From contig DATJPY010000087.1 of assembly GCA_035506135.1 (NCBI GenBank), positions 93,672 to 157,671 on the forward strand: a stretch of 64,000 nucleotides of DNA. The letters are read 5' to 3'. The notes beneath the pieces are model-generated. The model saw nothing but the letters and a program-made list of their open reading frames with translations, was not told where the DNA came from and made no database searches. Both the position numbers and the translations under genes were made by a program. This DNA is from DATJPY01 sp035506135. Lineage in GTDB: Bacteria; Myxococcota_A; UBA9160; PR03. Shown here one piece after another: positions 18,253 to 25,676 of the stretch. Within the stretch, counting starts at the first letter, position 1. Each line of letters starts with the position of its first letter.

Positions 18253-18861
18253 GTGAAGCTCTACGACAGCAAGCTCGCGCCGAATCCGCGCCGGGTGCGC
18301 GTCTTCCTCGCCGAGAAGGGCATCGAGGTGCCGACCGCCGAGGTCGACATCGCCAAGCGCGAGACGCGCGGCGCGGCCTTCCTCGCGCGCAATCCCCTGG
18401 GCGCCGTCCCCGTCCTCGAGCTCGACGACGGAACCGCGATCGCGGAGAGCGTCGCCATCTGCCGCTACTTCGAGGAGACGCACCCGCGCCCGCCGCTCTT
18501 CGGCGAGGGCGCCGTGGAGCGCGCGCAGGTCGAGATGTGGCAGCGGCGGATCGAGCTCGAGCTCTTCCGCAACGTGACCGGGTGCTTCCAGAACACGCAC
18601 GAGTTCATGAAGGAGCGGATCGAGCAGGTGCCGGTGTACGGCGAGGTGTGCAGGCGCGCCGCGCTGGCTCGCCTCGCGTGGCTCGACGCCGAGCTCGCGC
18701 GGCGGCCGTTCGTCGCCGGGGAGCGCTACACGATCGCGGACATCACGGCCCTCGTCGCCGTCGACTTCGGGCGCGTGGTGGCGATCCGCATCTCGCCGGA
18801 CCAGAAGCACCTCGCGCGGTGGCACGAGGCGGTGTCGGCGCGACCCAGCGCGAAGGCCTGA
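18253..18861 (+). CDS. Glutathione S-transferase family protein
   Basis: The 202-residue protein has an N-terminal thioredoxin-like domain (VKLYDSKLAPNPRRVRVFLAEKGIEV; the GSH-site PLGAVPVLELDDG and ESVAICRYFEE) and a helical C-terminal domain with GERYTIADITALV. GTG 18253 is chosen because GAGGAGG lies 9 nt upstream. A TATCAT -10-like box sits further upstream, overlapping the in-frame ATG at 18223. It is one of four GST-fold genes in the window. Substrate unknown. Confidence 0.9.
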   Translation: MKLYDSKLAPNPRRVRVFLAEKGIEVPTAEVDIAKRETRGAAFLARNPLGAVPVLELDDGTAIAESVAICRYFEETHPRPPLFGEGAVERAQVEMWQRRIELELFRNVTGCFQNTHEFMKERIEQVPVYGEVCRRAALARLAWLDAELARRPFVAGERYTIADITALVAVDFGRVVAIRISPDQKHLARWHEAVSARPSAKA

Positions 18862-18883
18862 GCCGCTGGCCGGCGCCGAGCAG

Positions 18884-19774
18884 GTGCTGATCCTGGCCGG
18901 CCGCCGGCGCGGCGTCGACCCCGTCGCGCAGGCCGCCGGCGCCCGCCACAAGGCGCTCGCGCTCGTCGACGGCGTGCCGGTGCTCCAGCGCGTCGTCGAG
19001 TGCCTGCGCGACGCCTGCGGTCCGGTACCCGTGTTCGTGAGCACCGAGGATCCGACCCTGCTCGAGGCGACGCCCGAGCTCCGCGCCTGGTCGCAGGCGG
19101 GTGCGCTGCGGCGGCACGCGAGCGGCCTCTCACCGGCCACCAGCGTCGCCGACTTCCTGGGCACCGCCACCGGCGCGGGGCCGTTCCTGGTCACCACCGC
19201 CGACCACGCGCTCCTGACGGCGCCCATGGTCGAGCACTTCCTGGCCGAGGCCGCCGCGTCGCAGGCGGATCTGGTGGCCGCGGTCGTGGAGGAGCCGCTC
19301 TTCCGCGTCCGCTTTCCCCGCGTGCGACGCACCTTCGTGCCGCTGCGCGGCGGGGCCGTCACCGGGGCGAACCTCTTCTGGTTCCGGACGCGCGAAGCCG
19401 CGGGCGCCGCGCGCTTCTGGACGCGAACGGAGTCGATGCGGAAGCGGCCCTGGCGGCTCGTGTCCCTCTTCGGTCCGGGCGCGCTGCTGCGCTTCGCGCT
19501 GGGCCGGCTCGACCTCGAGCAGGCGCTCGCGCGCGTCTCGGCCGCGATGGGCGTGCGGGTCGGCGCGGTGCGGATGCCGTTCGCCGAGTGCGCCATCGAC
19601 GTCGACACGCCCGCCGACCTCGCGACCGCGCGCGAGGTCGCGGCGGGCCGAGGTCAGAGCGAGCCCTCCTCGGTGGCGACGAAGGAGCCGCGCGCGGGAT
19701 CGAAGGACCGCGCCGAGAACGACAGTGCGAAGTCGGGAGGGCCCGCGGCGCCACCCGTCGGCACGATCCGGTAG
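18884..19774 (+). CDS. MobA-like NTP transferase
   Basis: The protein resembles MobA/IspD-type nucleotidyltransferases that transfer a nucleotide to a small phosphorylated acceptor. LILAGRRRGVDPV is a diverged glycine-rich loop, followed by HKALALVDGVPVLQRVV, the metal-binding-like TTADHALL, and DVDTPADLATAREV at the end of the domain. The true start may be a CTG at 18866, which would restore a few residues before the first strand. The recognisable domain ends near 19650; the last 40 residues are low complexity and overlap the convergent metallophosphoesterase by 121 bp. Acceptor unknown; molybdopterin genes are absent nearby. Confidence 0.75.
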   Translation: MLILAGRRRGVDPVAQAAGARHKALALVDGVPVLQRVVECLRDACGPVPVFVSTEDPTLLEATPELRAWSQAGALRRHASGLSPATSVADFLGTATGAGPFLVTTADHALLTAPMVEHFLAEAAASQADLVAAVVEEPLFRVRFPRVRRTFVPLRGGAVTGANLFWFRTREAAGAARFWTRTESMRKRPWRLVSLFGPGALLRFALGRLDLEQALARVSAAMGVRVGAVRMPFAECAIDVDTPADLATAREVAAGRGQSEPSSVATKEPRAGSKDRAENDSAKSGGPAAPPVGTIR

Positions 19775-20658
19775 ATGTGGTAGCGCGCCCCGCGGCCGGG
19801 CCGCCGGCCGATCGACGACGAGGAGGGCACGCCGACCACCGGGATCGCGCGCTGCGGGCCGGGCAGCGTCGCAAAGTGGGTGCGGTGGGTGTGCCCGTGG
19901 AGCACCAGCTCGGCGCCGGTCCGAGCGAGGAGCGCGCGGAGCTCCGCTCCGTCCTCGAGCTGGCGCCGCCGCGACTGGCCCGCCGCCACGGGCGGGTGGT
20001 GCATCAGGACGGCGCGGAAGATCCCTGCGCGGCCGAGCTCCCCGAGCGCGGCCTCGAGCCGCTCGCGCTGCGCCGCACCGAGACGGCCGGTCGCGAGCAG
20101 AGGACCCGTCGGCCGCGCGGAGGACACGCCGACCACGGCGACGCATCCGAGTCGCCGAACGTACGGGAAGCCCTCGCCGTCGCCGTCCGCCGCGGCCGGG
20201 CTTGCTGCGACGGTCGTCCGGGTCGTCGCGAAGCCGGTCGACGTCATGTACGCCCCCCACGGCGACCAGCGCTCGGAGCCTCCGTCGCCCGCGTAGGCGT
20301 CGTGGTTGCCCGGAACGACCGAGACGCTCGAGGGCGGGCCGATGCGATGGATCCAGCTGGTCGCCTCGGCGATCTCCGACGCGAGCCCGAGGTGCGTGAG
20401 GTCGCCGGTGACGCCCACGTGGTCGGTGCCGGTCGCATGGAGGTCCTCGATCAGCGCCTCGAGCACGCGCGGCAGGTGCTCCTTGCGGCGCCTCCTCCAC
20501 CAGGAGAGCCAGCCGAGCGCGCGCTTGTTCGCGATCTCGAGAGGGCTGTGGATGCGAACGGCCGTCGCGTGGAGATCCGAGAGATGGGCGAGCGTGAACG
20601 GCCGCGCGTCGGCGCCGTCGGCGTTCGCGGAGGGGACGTCCGAGGAGCGGTCGGGCAT
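19654..20658 (-). CDS. Metallophosphoesterase (calcineurin-like)
   Basis: This 334-residue dinuclear-metal phosphoesterase has the ordered motifs HLSDLHA, GDLTH, GNHDAY, MHHPP and HGHTHRTHF, which supply the usual Asp/His/Asn ligands. No signal peptide is present, so it is probably cytoplasmic. Substrates in the family include cyclic nucleotides, nucleotide-lipids and proteins. Given the lipid genes next door, a lipid-linked pyrophosphate is possible but unproven. A TATCGT box ends 9 nt before the ATG, suggesting a very short leader. It is divergent from the secreted lipocalin-like gene. Confidence 0.9.
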   Translation of the reverse strand: MPDRSSDVPSANADGADARPFTLAHLSDLHATAVRIHSPLEIANKRALGWLSWWRRRRKEHLPRVLEALIEDLHATGTDHVGVTGDLTHLGLASEIAEATSWIHRIGPPSSVSVVPGNHDAYAGDGGSERWSPWGAYMTSTGFATTRTTVAASPAAADGDGEGFPYVRRLGCVAVVGVSSARPTGPLLATGRLGAAQRERLEAALGELGRAGIFRAVLMHHPPVAAGQSRRRQLEDGAELRALLARTGAELVLHGHTHRTHFATLPGPQRAIPVVGVPSSSSIGRRPGRGARYHIYRIVPTGGAAGPPDFALSFSARSFDPARGSFVATEEGSL

Positions 20659-20744
20659 GGCGGCGTTACGATACGGTTCGGTCGGCAAGCAATCACCTTG
20701 CCCCGAGGGGCACGCAGGGCGCGAGCTTCGCGCCGCGGGAGCCG

Positions 20745-20789
20745 CGATCCGTTGAGCCTCGATCCGTCGAGCCTCGATCCGTCGAGGGA
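20745..20789. repeat. Three 15-bp imperfect tandem repeats
   Basis: Three consecutive 15-bp units begin CGATCCGTYGAG. The third diverges in its last three bases. They lie just before the chosen start of the secreted lipocalin-like gene and in the leader between two divergent genes. If the in-frame TTG at 20752 were the start, they would encode a short repeated LDPS-like leader. Confidence 0.8.
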
Positions 20790-20805
20790 TGGCACGCATC
20801 GTCGG

Positions 20806-21801
20806 TTGGTCGTGCTCGCCATCCTGCTGGCGGCCTCCGCCGCCTCGCCTGCAGCGGCCGAGGACGCCGGCGGCGACTACTGGGACCTGGTCGCGCGCTT
20901 CGACTCGGGCCACCTGCTCTTCGCCATGGCCGGCGTCGGGAACATGGGCTGGGGCGAGACGAACGCCTCGGCGGTCGGCTTCGTCGTCGACCCGGACGGC
21001 AGCGTCCATCGCTTCTCGCGCACGGACCCCGATGGGAAGCAGCACCTCTCGGACGGCGGCCGCCGCCTCGACATGCGCTCGATCGTGCTCGACCGCAGCG
21101 GGCCGGTGTGGCGCTTCGCAGTCGACAAGCAGGAGATGAAGCTCGAGCTCGCGATCCGGAGCGATGGCGTCACCGTCCGGCCGGCAGAGGCGCTCGCGCC
21201 GCAGTGCCCGTTCGACGTGCTCGAGACCTCCGCGCCTGCGTCGGGGACGCTCTGGCGCCAGGGAATGTCGGCGCCGGTCGCGCTGCACGGACAGATCGCC
21301 GTCGTGCACCGCGCGCCGCGCGGTCTCGAGGCCGACTGCCTGGTGCGCCGCGTCGAGGTCTTCGCGCTTGAGCCCGACCTCGGCCTCTACTTCACCGAAG
21401 TCGTCACCGCGGAGGGCAAGCGCCGGCAGTGGCTGGCGGCGACCGCTGCGGGACACGTCCTGTATCAGGGGCCGCCGCAGACGGGCGAGCTGCGCTGGCG
21501 CGAGGGCGGCGGCGGCTATCCGCAGCCGGCGAGCCTGAAGCTCGCGGCACCGAAGCTCTCGGGCCGGGTCGAGATCGCGCCGCCGGCGATGACGTACGAT
21601 CCGACCGAGCGCCTCTCCGGCCCCCTGCGGTGGGCCGTCTCGCTTCGCACCCGGCCGCTGCTCTCGGCCGGCCCCTCGCGCTTCGATCTGACGCTCGCCG
21701 ACGGGCGGCACGCGGCCGGGACGGGCGTCGCGCGCGTGACCTACACGAATCCGCTGAAGCCCGGCACCGACGCTGCCCAGCTCGCCGGAGGAGGGGAGTG
21801 A
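20806..21801 (+). CDS. Secreted lipocalin-like (AttH/CrtC-type) protein
   Basis: After a hydrophobic export signal (LVVLAILLAASAASPAAA, cleavage before EDAGG) the roughly 310-residue mature protein is rich in beta strands: WDLVARFDSGHLLFAMAG, SVHRFSRTD, VWRFAVDKQEMKLEL. This resembles AttH/CrtC lipocalin-like proteins that act on or carry hydrophobic molecules. The assignment is by pattern only. The start is uncertain: TTG 20806, GTG 20812, or TTG 20752 upstream of the signal. It ends 2 bp before the diacylglycerol kinase gene and is probably co-transcribed with it. Confidence 0.6.
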   Translation: MVVLAILLAASAASPAAAEDAGGDYWDLVARFDSGHLLFAMAGVGNMGWGETNASAVGFVVDPDGSVHRFSRTDPDGKQHLSDGGRRLDMRSIVLDRSGPVWRFAVDKQEMKLELAIRSDGVTVRPAEALAPQCPFDVLETSAPASGTLWRQGMSAPVALHGQIAVVHRAPRGLEADCLVRRVEVFALEPDLGLYFTEVVTAEGKRRQWLAATAAGHVLYQGPPQTGELRWREGGGGYPQPASLKLAAPKLSGRVEIAPPAMTYDPTERLSGPLRWAVSLRTRPLLSAGPSRFDLTLADGRHAAGTGVARVTYTNPLKPGTDAAQLAGGGE

Positions 21802-21803
21802 GC

Positions 21804-22751
21804 ATGCGCATCGGCGTCCTCAACAACCTGCGCGCGGGCAAGCGCGACTCGGCCGTCGAGCACGTGCTCGCGTTCCTGCGCGCGCACCCCGACGTGCTGC
21901 ACATCGAGACCGAGCGCGACGCGGCGCTGCCCGAGGTGCTCGACGAGTTCGAGCGCGCGGGCGTCGAGGTGCTGGTGCTGAACGGCGGCGACGGCACCAT
22001 CCAGCACGCGCTGACGCACCTCTTCGAGGGCGGACGCGCGTGGCGGCCCTACATCGCCCCGATCCGCGGGGGCCGCACCAACATGACCGCCATCGACCTC
22101 GGCGTCCGGCGCGGCGCCGTCGCGGGGCTGGAGGCGCTTACGACCGCGCTGCGCGAGGGCAGGGCGCGCGAGTGCGAGCTCACGCGGTCGGTGCTCCGCG
22201 TCGAGTTCCCGGGGAACGTCCGCTGCGCGATGTTCGTCGGCTACGGCATGCTGCACCGCGCGGTCGACTTGACCCATCGCGCGTTCCCGGAAGGCCGCGC
22301 ACAGGGCGTGTTCGGCGCCGGCCTCGTCACGGGAGCGCTCCTCGCGCGCGCGGTGCTCGGCGGGGTGCGCGGCGTCCTCTCGCCGGACAAGATGCGGATC
22401 GCGTGCGACGGCGCCGACGAGCCGCCGCGCGAGTACCTGCTGGTGATGGCGACCACGCTCGATCACCTGTTCCTGCGCCTGCGCCCGTTCTGGGGCCGCG
22501 AGCACGCCCCCGTGCGCATGACCGCCGTCGAGTCGCGCGCGCGCGCCATGTGGCGGGCCGCGCCTGGGATCCTGTGGGGCCGCCCCGCAGCGCGCGTGCT
22601 TCCCGAGAACGGCTACCGGAGCCGCAACGTGAGCGAGCTCGTGATCCAGCTCGACGGGGGGCTGGTCCTCGACGGCGAGCTCTTCGATCCGCAGCCCGAC
22701 CGCGTCGTGCGCGTCACCGCGATCGAGGGCGTCCGCTTCCTGCGTGGCTGA
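21804..22751 (+). CDS. Diacylglycerol kinase-family lipid kinase
   Basis: This soluble DAGK/YegS-type kinase makes phosphatidate, or phosphorylates a related lipid, with ATP. The 315-residue protein has the catalytic loop LNGGDGTIQHAL (GGDGT at 61-65), IRGGRTNMTAIDLG corresponding to the family GTxNDFA region, and a C-terminal beta domain ending DGGLVLDGELF. A GGAGGAGGGG ribosome-binding site precedes ATG 21804. Its 3' end overlaps the Tam41-like gene by 8 bp, which points to consecutive lipid steps. Confidence 0.87.
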   Translation: MRIGVLNNLRAGKRDSAVEHVLAFLRAHPDVLHIETERDAALPEVLDEFERAGVEVLVLNGGDGTIQHALTHLFEGGRAWRPYIAPIRGGRTNMTAIDLGVRRGAVAGLEALTTALREGRARECELTRSVLRVEFPGNVRCAMFVGYGMLHRAVDLTHRAFPEGRAQGVFGAGLVTGALLARAVLGGVRGVLSPDKMRIACDGADEPPREYLLVMATTLDHLFLRLRPFWGREHAPVRMTAVESRARAMWRAAPGILWGRPAARVLPENGYRSRNVSELVIQLDGGLVLDGELFDPQPDRVVRVTAIEGVRFLRG

Positions 22752-23715
22752 GAGCGCGGCCGCGTCGCTGGCGGCCTTCCTCGACGCGGAGCTCGCGTCC
22801 CCGGTCCCGGCCGGGGTCGCCGCGGTGGCCGACGCCGTCCGGCGCCGGCACGGCGACGCGGTCGCGGCGATCCTGTTCTACGGCTCCTGCCTGCGCCGCG
22901 GCGTCGCCGAGGGCGTGCTCGACTTCTACGTCCTGGTCGACCGCTACCGGCCGGTGCATCGCTCGGCCGCGCTCGCGGCGCTGAACCGGTTGCTTCCGCC
23001 GAGCGTGTTCTACCTCGAGCACGCGGCCGGCGGGGAGCTGATGCGCGTCAAGTACGCGGTGATCTCGACGCGAGATTTCCTGCGCGCTGCCGGCCCGCGC
23101 TCGCTCGACGGGCGCATCTGGGCCCGGTTCTGCCAGCCCGCGCGGCTCGTGCACGCGCGAGACGCCGAGGCGCGACGCGCGGCGCTCGAGGCGGTCGGGC
23201 GGGCGACCACGACGGCGGTCGACCGCATGCGCTGCTGGCTCCCGGGCGCGGACCGCGTGCAGCGGTTCGAGCCGGCGGAGCTGTGGCGCAACGGGTTCCG
23301 CGAGACCTACCGCGCGGAGCTGCGCGCCGAGCGCGCCGAGGCCATCGACGCGCTCTACGAGGGCCACGCTGCGCGCTTCGACCAGGTGGCGCGGCTCGCG
23401 CTGCGCGCGCTCGAGGCCCCGGGCGGCCTGCGCGTGCTGCGGGCCGAGCCCTGTCTCGAGGTCGAGTCGGATCCCGCGGAGCGCGCCCGCGCGCGCCGCG
23501 CCTGGCGATGGCGCCGCCCGCTCGCGAAGACCATCGCGATCGCAGGCCTGCTGAAGACGCCCGCGACCTTCGACGGATGGGCTCCCTACGCGCTCTGGAA
23601 GCTCGAGCGGCACACGGGCGTGCACTACGAGCTTACCGAGCGGCAGCGCCGGCGTCCGATGCTCTGGGGGTTGCCCGTGCTGCTTCGGGCGCTGCGCCAG
23701 CGCGTGCTGCGCTGA
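22744..23715 (+). CDS. Tam41-like phosphatidate cytidylyltransferase (putative)
   Basis: Tam41/TAMM41 is the peripheral nucleotidyltransferase that makes CDP-diacylglycerol from phosphatidate and CTP in mitochondria. It is unrelated to CdsA. This 323-residue protein has the expected order of motifs: FYGSCLRRG then VLDFYVLVD (residues 45-66; compare YGSG and DFxFxVD), VKYAVISTRDFL (compare KYGVIST), a GRIWARFCQPARLV stretch, and a late KTIAIAGLLKT segment. No membrane span is obvious. The GTG start overlaps the lipid kinase by 8 bp. The match is from memory of the eukaryotic family; another GSx-type nucleotidyltransferase remains possible. The 3' end overlaps the convergent desaturase by 83 bp. 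Confidence 0.65.
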   Translation: MAESAAASLAAFLDAELASPVPAGVAAVADAVRRRHGDAVAAILFYGSCLRRGVAEGVLDFYVLVDRYRPVHRSAALAALNRLLPPSVFYLEHAAGGELMRVKYAVISTRDFLRAAGPRSLDGRIWARFCQPARLVHARDAEARRAALEAVGRATTTAVDRMRCWLPGADRVQRFEPAELWRNGFRETYRAELRAERAEAIDALYEGHAARFDQVARLALRALEAPGGLRVLRAEPCLEVESDPAERARARRAWRWRRPLAKTIAIAGLLKTPATFDGWAPYALWKLERHTGVHYELTERQRRRPMLWGLPVLLRALRQRVLR

Positions 23716-24811
23716 CGCGCACCGGCAGCGGCGCACCGCGCGCGTTCCGCCGCGCCCTCTCCCAAAGATCGCGCAGCGCGCGGACCAGCGTCGGCTCTTC
23801 GGTGGCGCGATAGGGCGAGCCGGGCGGAAGCTCGGCCAGCAGCCGTCGGTGCAGGCGGCCGAGGTTGTGATACGGCACGGCCGGCAGGAGGTGGTGCAGG
23901 CCGTGGTAGCGGAGGCCGACGGGGGCGGCGAGTGCCGTGAGGCCCGGCATGCCGCGCACGTTCACGGTGTCGACGAGCTGGCCGGTCACGTCCATGCGCT
24001 CGCCCCGGTTCTCGTAGCGGTGCGCGGCGAGCGTTCGGAGATGGTTCATCACCAGGATGCCGCAGGCGACCGCGTACCAGCGCGCGAGCCAGGCGGGAGA
24101 GATCCTCCCGGTCGCGAGCGCCACGGCGAACGACCAGAGGAAGAACGCCGCGCACGCCTCGCCGAAGAGCCAGCGGCGCGCGTTGCGGCCGCGCGGCGCC
24201 TGGCGGCGGTAGCGGGGATTGATGACCAGCGTCGACATCGACTGCACCACCAGGCGGCGCAGCGGCGGAATTGCGTAGGAGATCGGCCCGAGCACCCCGA
24301 AGCGGAAAGCGAGGGCTGCGGGGAGGAGCGGCATGGTCAACGTCGAGAGCGCGATCCGCAGACGCGACCAGTGTGCGATCGGCTCGTACTCCGGGTCGCC
24401 GTCGGTGCCGTAGGTGGAGCGCTTGTGGTGGTCCGCGTGGCTCCCGACGTACATGAGGCTCGGCGCCAACAGCGGGCCGCCGATCAGGAGGTTCCAGGCC
24501 GTCTCGAACCCCGGCACCGCGCCGGGCCGGAGGTGCGCGATCTCGTGGATGAAGAGCACCGCGCGGTAGAGCGCCAGCGTGGCGATCGCGAGCGCCAGGT
24601 ACCGGGCGGGGCCGATCGGAGCTCCCGAGAGCGCGAAGGCGGCCCAGCCGATGCCCGCCGCCAGGGAGAGGTCGGTCCAATAGATCCAGGGGCGCGGCGA
24701 GAACTCCCGCGCGAAGCGGATGCGCAGCGCCGCGGAGGAGAGCTCGACCGCGCGGCGAGGTCGCGCGGGAGCGTCCGCAGCCTCGCCTGGTGCGCGAGAA
24801 GCGGCCTGCAT
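23633..24811 (-). CDS. Membrane fatty acid desaturase
   Basis: This 392-residue di-iron membrane desaturase has the three histidine boxes HEIAH, HADHH and HGLHH plus a further PYHNLGR histidine. Hydrophobic spans lie between boxes one and two and before box three. It would introduce a double bond or hydroxyl in an acyl chain at the membrane. A RBS-like AGGGGGGA precedes the ATG. The last 30 residues are Ala/Arg-rich and overlap the Tam41-like gene end, so the C-terminus may be a recent extension. Its place beside lipid genes fits membrane remodelling. Confidence 0.9.
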   Translation of the reverse strand: MQAASRAPGEAADAPARPRRAVELSSAALRIRFAREFSPRPWIYWTDLSLAAGIGWAAFALSGAPIGPARYLALAIATLALYRAVLFIHEIAHLRPGAVPGFETAWNLLIGGPLLAPSLMYVGSHADHHKRSTYGTDGDPEYEPIAHWSRLRIALSTLTMPLLPAALAFRFGVLGPISYAIPPLRRLVVQSMSTLVINPRYRRQAPRGRNARRWLFGEACAAFFLWSFAVALATGRISPAWLARWYAVACGILVMNHLRTLAAHRYENRGERMDVTGQLVDTVNVRGMPGLTALAAPVGLRYHGLHHLLPAVPYHNLGRLHRRLLAELPPGSPYRATEEPTLVRALRDLWERARRNARGAPLPVRVSAARAGAAPEAARATPRASDAGAAAR

Positions 24812-24900
24812 CGACGTTCCCCCCTGTGCGGTCGGTGCGGAGAGCGGGGGTAGGCTAGTGAAGCCTCTGTCACCCGCCAGAGCGACTGGCCCCTAGGGGA

Positions 24901-25518
24901 TCAGCCCAGACGAAGTGCCTTCTTGAGTCGCCAGCGGAGCGTCCGCCGCTTGCGCTCGTTGCGCTCGATGCGCTTCGGGTCGACCCAGTGGAGCTGCATG
25001 ATGCGGCGGCGTCCCTCGAAGGGCTTGTGGCCGTGGAAGGAGCGCTCGCTCCGCCGGAAGGCCAGCATGGTTCCGCGGCACGGCAGGATCTCGTCGGCGT
25101 AGTCCTCGAGATCGGTGCCCGAGCGCAGGATGCGCAGCCGCGCGGCCTCGTGGGGCCACGTCTCCTCGAAGTAGAAGAGCACCGTGATCACCTTCGTCTT
25201 CGAGTCGGTATGGATGGCGCCGTCGCTCGGCTCGCAGTAGTCGCGCACGGTCGCCATCAGGGGATGGCCGGCGAGATCGACGCCGAACTTGTGTTCGATC
25301 GCGAGGCGGAACGGCGTCCCCTGGATCTCCTTCCAGAAGGACTCGAACGACGGTCCACCCGACAGCCCTTCGACCGGAAAGGTGCCGGCGCCGGGCAGCG
25401 CGGGGAAGTCTCGGTTCAGCGCGGCGAGCGCGCCGCGCGAAATGAACTCGGGCACCACCAGATGATCGTACGGATCGCAACGAAGGGCAGCGGCCTCGAG
25501 CGCGTCGAGGTCGAGAAT
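24901..25518 (-). CDS. 2OG-Fe(II) oxygenase-like protein, probable ATT start
   Basis: The 205-residue protein resembles 2-oxoglutarate/Fe(II) oxygenases of the prolyl-4-hydroxylase type: IHTDSKTKVITVLFYFEE gives the HxD pair, FHGHKPFEGRRRIMQLHW the distal His and Arg. A GTG at 25458 would remove the family-typical lead-in DALEAAALRCDPYDHLVVPEF. That sequence is open in frame back to a stop at 25525-25527, with no ATG, GTG or TTG in it. The codon at 25518 is ATT, with GGAGG 9 nt upstream, so initiation at ATT is proposed. The substrate may be a glycan or protein of the neighbouring surface-glycan cluster. Confidence 0.75.
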   Translation of the reverse strand: MLDLDALEAAALRCDPYDHLVVPEFISRGALAALNRDFPALPGAGTFPVEGLSGGPSFESFWKEIQGTPFRLAIEHKFGVDLAGHPLMATVRDYCEPSDGAIHTDSKTKVITVLFYFEETWPHEAARLRILRSGTDLEDYADEILPCRGTMLAFRRSERSFHGHKPFEGRRRIMQLHWVDPKRIERNERKRRTLRWRLKKALRLG

Positions 25519-25527
25519 AGCCGGCTA

Positions 25528-25532
25528 CCTCC
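25528..25532 (-). promoter_or_regulatory. Shine-Dalgarno that supports the ATT start
   Basis: GGAGG on the minus strand lies 9 nt before the ATT at 25518. No comparable ribosome-binding site precedes the GTG at 25458. Confidence 0.55.
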
Positions 25533-25551
25533 GGCTCCCCTCGGCGCCTGC

Positions 25552-25557
25552 AGCCTA
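25552..25557 (-). promoter_or_regulatory. Putative -10 box for the 2OG oxygenase gene
   Basis: This reads TAGGCT on the minus strand, 33 nt before the ATT start. It would place the transcription start near 25545, giving a short leader that contains the GGAGG. Confidence 0.35.
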
Positions 25558-25676
25558 GCCGCCCGCGCGCACCCGTCCACCCGCGCGACCCGAGGCCGCG
25601 CTGGCGAGTGCCGGAGGTGTCACGTAGCCTGGGACTCCCCCGGATGCCGCCAAAGGCGATCCACCCGACGAGCGCT

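Noticed and set aside
24890..24899. CCCCTAGGGG palindrome as a terminator
   Set aside because: It has a 5-bp stem with no loop and no T-run, and so is not a credible intrinsic terminator.
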